Part shown: positions 62,599 to 64,000 of the stretch, one piece after another
Numbering within the stretch: the stretch's first letter is position 1
How the letters are laid out: the number at the start of each line of letters is the position of its first letter
Assembly: GCF_001750145.1 (NCBI RefSeq)
Contig: NZ_CP015732.1
Coordinates: 310,001 to 374,000 of the forward strand
DNA length: 64,000 nucleotides
Direction of reading: 5' to 3'
DNA from: Arthrobacter sp. U41
GTDB lineage: Bacteria; Actinomycetota; Actinomycetes; Actinomycetales; Micrococcaceae
Notes under the pieces: generated by a model
Database searches by the model: none
What the model saw: only the letters and a program-made list of their open reading frames with translations
What the model was told of the DNA's origin: nothing
Made by a program: the position numbers and the translations under genes

Positions 62599-64000
62599 AT
62601 GATCCGAGTCAGGCCAGGCGGTCTGCAGCGAAGTTTCAATCCTCAACGCCGAAGACTGTGGACTTTCATGGGAGGCTCAGCGGCCCTCCTTTCGCTGCTC
62701 CTGCTGTCCGCCGGTGCCACCGGCGCCGCGGCGCCACAGGATCTGCAGTCTTCGTGCAACGCGGCGAAGGAATTGACCGCTGCCGATCATCCGCAACTGG
62801 CCTTGGATCTGATTGAGAAAATCCGCGGACCCCTGGACCTGCAGGTGAAGACTCCCAGCATCGCCTGCGAAGCCGAAAGACTCGATGCCGTTGCCGCCCT
62901 CGGGGCCGCCCAGCTCAAGGACCAAGCCAAGGCCGGTGCGAAAGCGGCGAAGGAAGAGCCCGCGACGGGGCTGCCCGCAGGCTGGGATGCCTTCGTGAAG
63001 TCATGGGTCATTCCCCTGCAGAGTCCGGTCATGGCAGGGCTGGGGATGGTAGCGGCCCTCCTAGTTCTGGCGAGGCTGTGCGTTTTTATTCCTGGCATGC
63101 CGCCGGCAGCATTGCCTTGGAAACAGCATTCGCTGCGGCTGGGACGGAACTTCCTGTTCGGCGGCCTTCTGCTGATCCTTGCCGCGCCCATTGGCATCAC
63201 TTACACCTTGTCAGGCATTCCGGGTGGAACGGCCGCCGCCTGGTCGCCGGCAGCTTCGCTGGCGATCTGGCTTGGAGTTGGGGTGGCCGGCGCCTTCGCG
63301 TTGAGCCTGTGGATGTCGAGCCGGCTGCGCGTTTCCATCGAAGCCCGCGACAGCAAAGGGGAAGTCAGCGAGGCAGCCACCAACCGTATGGTGGCGCTCC
63401 TGAACGAACTCGGAGGCACCCGTCCTCGAGGGCTGGAGATTCCGCGAGGTACGGACGTCACCGCGCTCAATGACAGCCTGGCATCGGCCAGTTCAAGCAA
63501 CAAAGTATTGACAGCGCTGAGGGCCATCGTCCAGCTCATCTTTGGTGCCGTCCCGTGGCGGGTTTCCATCACGGAGGGGCCTAACGATCACTTAGCCGTG
63601 GTGATCACCCGGAACGGCTGGGCAGCCGGTGCCGCCACCATCACGGGGGACAACGCAGAACTTTTTCCTGCACAACCCGGCGCCTCCCGCAGCGAGGATC
63701 TCCATCTGGACAAAATGGCCGCGGCGTTCATCCTCACCACGATCGCCACACGGCATCAGGGGTTTGAAGGACTGTGCGGGGCAACTGATTGGCGAAGCGT
63801 CGGGCTACAGTTCATCGCGACAACCGACTTCAACGACGCCGAGGACAGGTGCCGCATGCTTCTGGCGAGGGCCACCGACTTTGACCCAAAGAACCTGCTG
63901 GCCGAGGTGGCGCTTCAGAACAAGATGCACCGGAGAAGTACGGACCCGCGGGAGTTGGAATCTTACGCCGAGTGGCTGTGGAAGAAGCAATCCGAGCTCG
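62599..64000 (+). CDS. Large membrane protein of unknown family, incomplete at the window end
   Basis: The frame starts at ATG 62599 (GGGGG 8 nt upstream) and stays open to the window edge, at least 467 residues. Hydrophobic segments lie near residues 20-45, 137-160, 180-200 and 215-240. After the first comes an outside loop of ~90 residues with two Cys (SSCNAAKEL and IACEAERL); after the last comes a cytoplasmic region of over 200 residues, whose end (FNDAEDRCRMLLARATDFDP, then KNLLAEVALQNK) looks TPR-like. I do not recognise the family. Codon use is less GC-biased than in most genes here, so recent acquisition is possible. Confidence 0.7.
   Translation, partial: MIRVRPGGLQRSFNPQRRRLWTFMGGSAALLSLLLLSAGATGAAAPQDLQSSCNAAKELTAADHPQLALDLIEKIRGPLDLQVKTPSIACEAERLDAVAALGAAQLKDQAKAGAKAAKEEPATGLPAGWDAFVKSWVIPLQSPVMAGLGMVAALLVLARLCVFIPGMPPAALPWKQHSLRLGRNFLFGGLLLILAAPIGITYTLSGIPGGTAAAWSPAASLAIWLGVGVAGAFALSLWMSSRLRVSIEARDSKGEVSEAATNRMVALLNELGGTRPRGLEIPRGTDVTALNDSLASASSSNKVLTALRAIVQLIFGAVPWRVSITEGPNDHLAVVITRNGWAAGAATITGDNAELFPAQPGASRSEDLHLDKMAAAFILTTIATRHQGFEGLCGATDWRSVGLQFIATTDFNDAEDRCRMLLARATDFDPKNLLAEVALQNKMHRRSTDPRELESYAEWLWKKQSEL

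Overview
The window looks like chromosomal DNA of a high-GC actinobacterium of the Micrococcaceae, most likely Arthrobacter, Pseudarthrobacter or Paenarthrobacter. The evidence is very high GC, GTG/TTG starts, many leaderless starts (a TAN3T-like hexamer 6-7 nt before the start codon), an APS-type sulfate reduction pathway with an FprA-type ferredoxin reductase, menaquinone genes, a class E sortase and solo AbiEi-like genes. I saw no rRNA, tRNA, CRISPR array or transposase. Genus assignment is inference.

Layout. 0-7 kb: the 5' end of an aldehyde dehydrogenase divergent from a PucR regulator, an MFS/GntR operon, two small membrane proteins and topoisomerase IB. 7-23 kb: a sulfur assimilation region, nearly all on the minus strand: fprA, siroheme synthase, an SsuABC-type importer with a short leader ORF, the nirA-cysH-cysD-cysN operon and a sirohydrochlorin chelatase. 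It is interrupted by an rtcB/hypothetical/DUF998 block whose edge carries a 48-nt duplicate of the cysN 3' end. 23-26 kb: a TRIC-family protein, a SUKH-like protein, an AbiEi/DUF559 protein and a small AT-rich island with a mini-ORF and a strong hairpin. 25.5-39 kb and 46.8-47.9 kb: menaquinone genes (polyprenyl synthase, menJ, menG, menF, menD, menC) mixed with an amino-acid ABC transporter, argS and a decayed gene pair. 39-46 kb: copper ATPase with a CsoR-type operator, multicopper oxidase and PhoX phosphatase. 46-57 kb: MarR, a small membrane protein, sortase, lipoprotein, GH32, PAP2, an aminotransferase, and a TetR/flavin monooxygenase pair facing an MFS gene. 57.5-62.4 kb: a LysR-controlled operon joining a HisD-like dehydrogenase to a polar amino-acid importer. 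The window ends inside a large, unrecognised membrane protein.

How genes work together. Sulfate is adenylated by CysDN and reduced by a [4Fe-4S] APS reductase (CysH), then by siroheme sulfite reductase (NirA) fed by ferredoxin/FprA; CysG and the chelatase make siroheme. The promoters of nirA, cysG and the ssuA leader ORF share an ungapped 28-nt element ending in the -35 box, an 18-nt spacer and a 6-nt leaderless gap, which points to one regulon.

The least explained content is intergenic: several families of long palindromes, each reused at unrelated loci, and a 32-nt tandem repeat at four loci between 39.0 and 46.2 kb.
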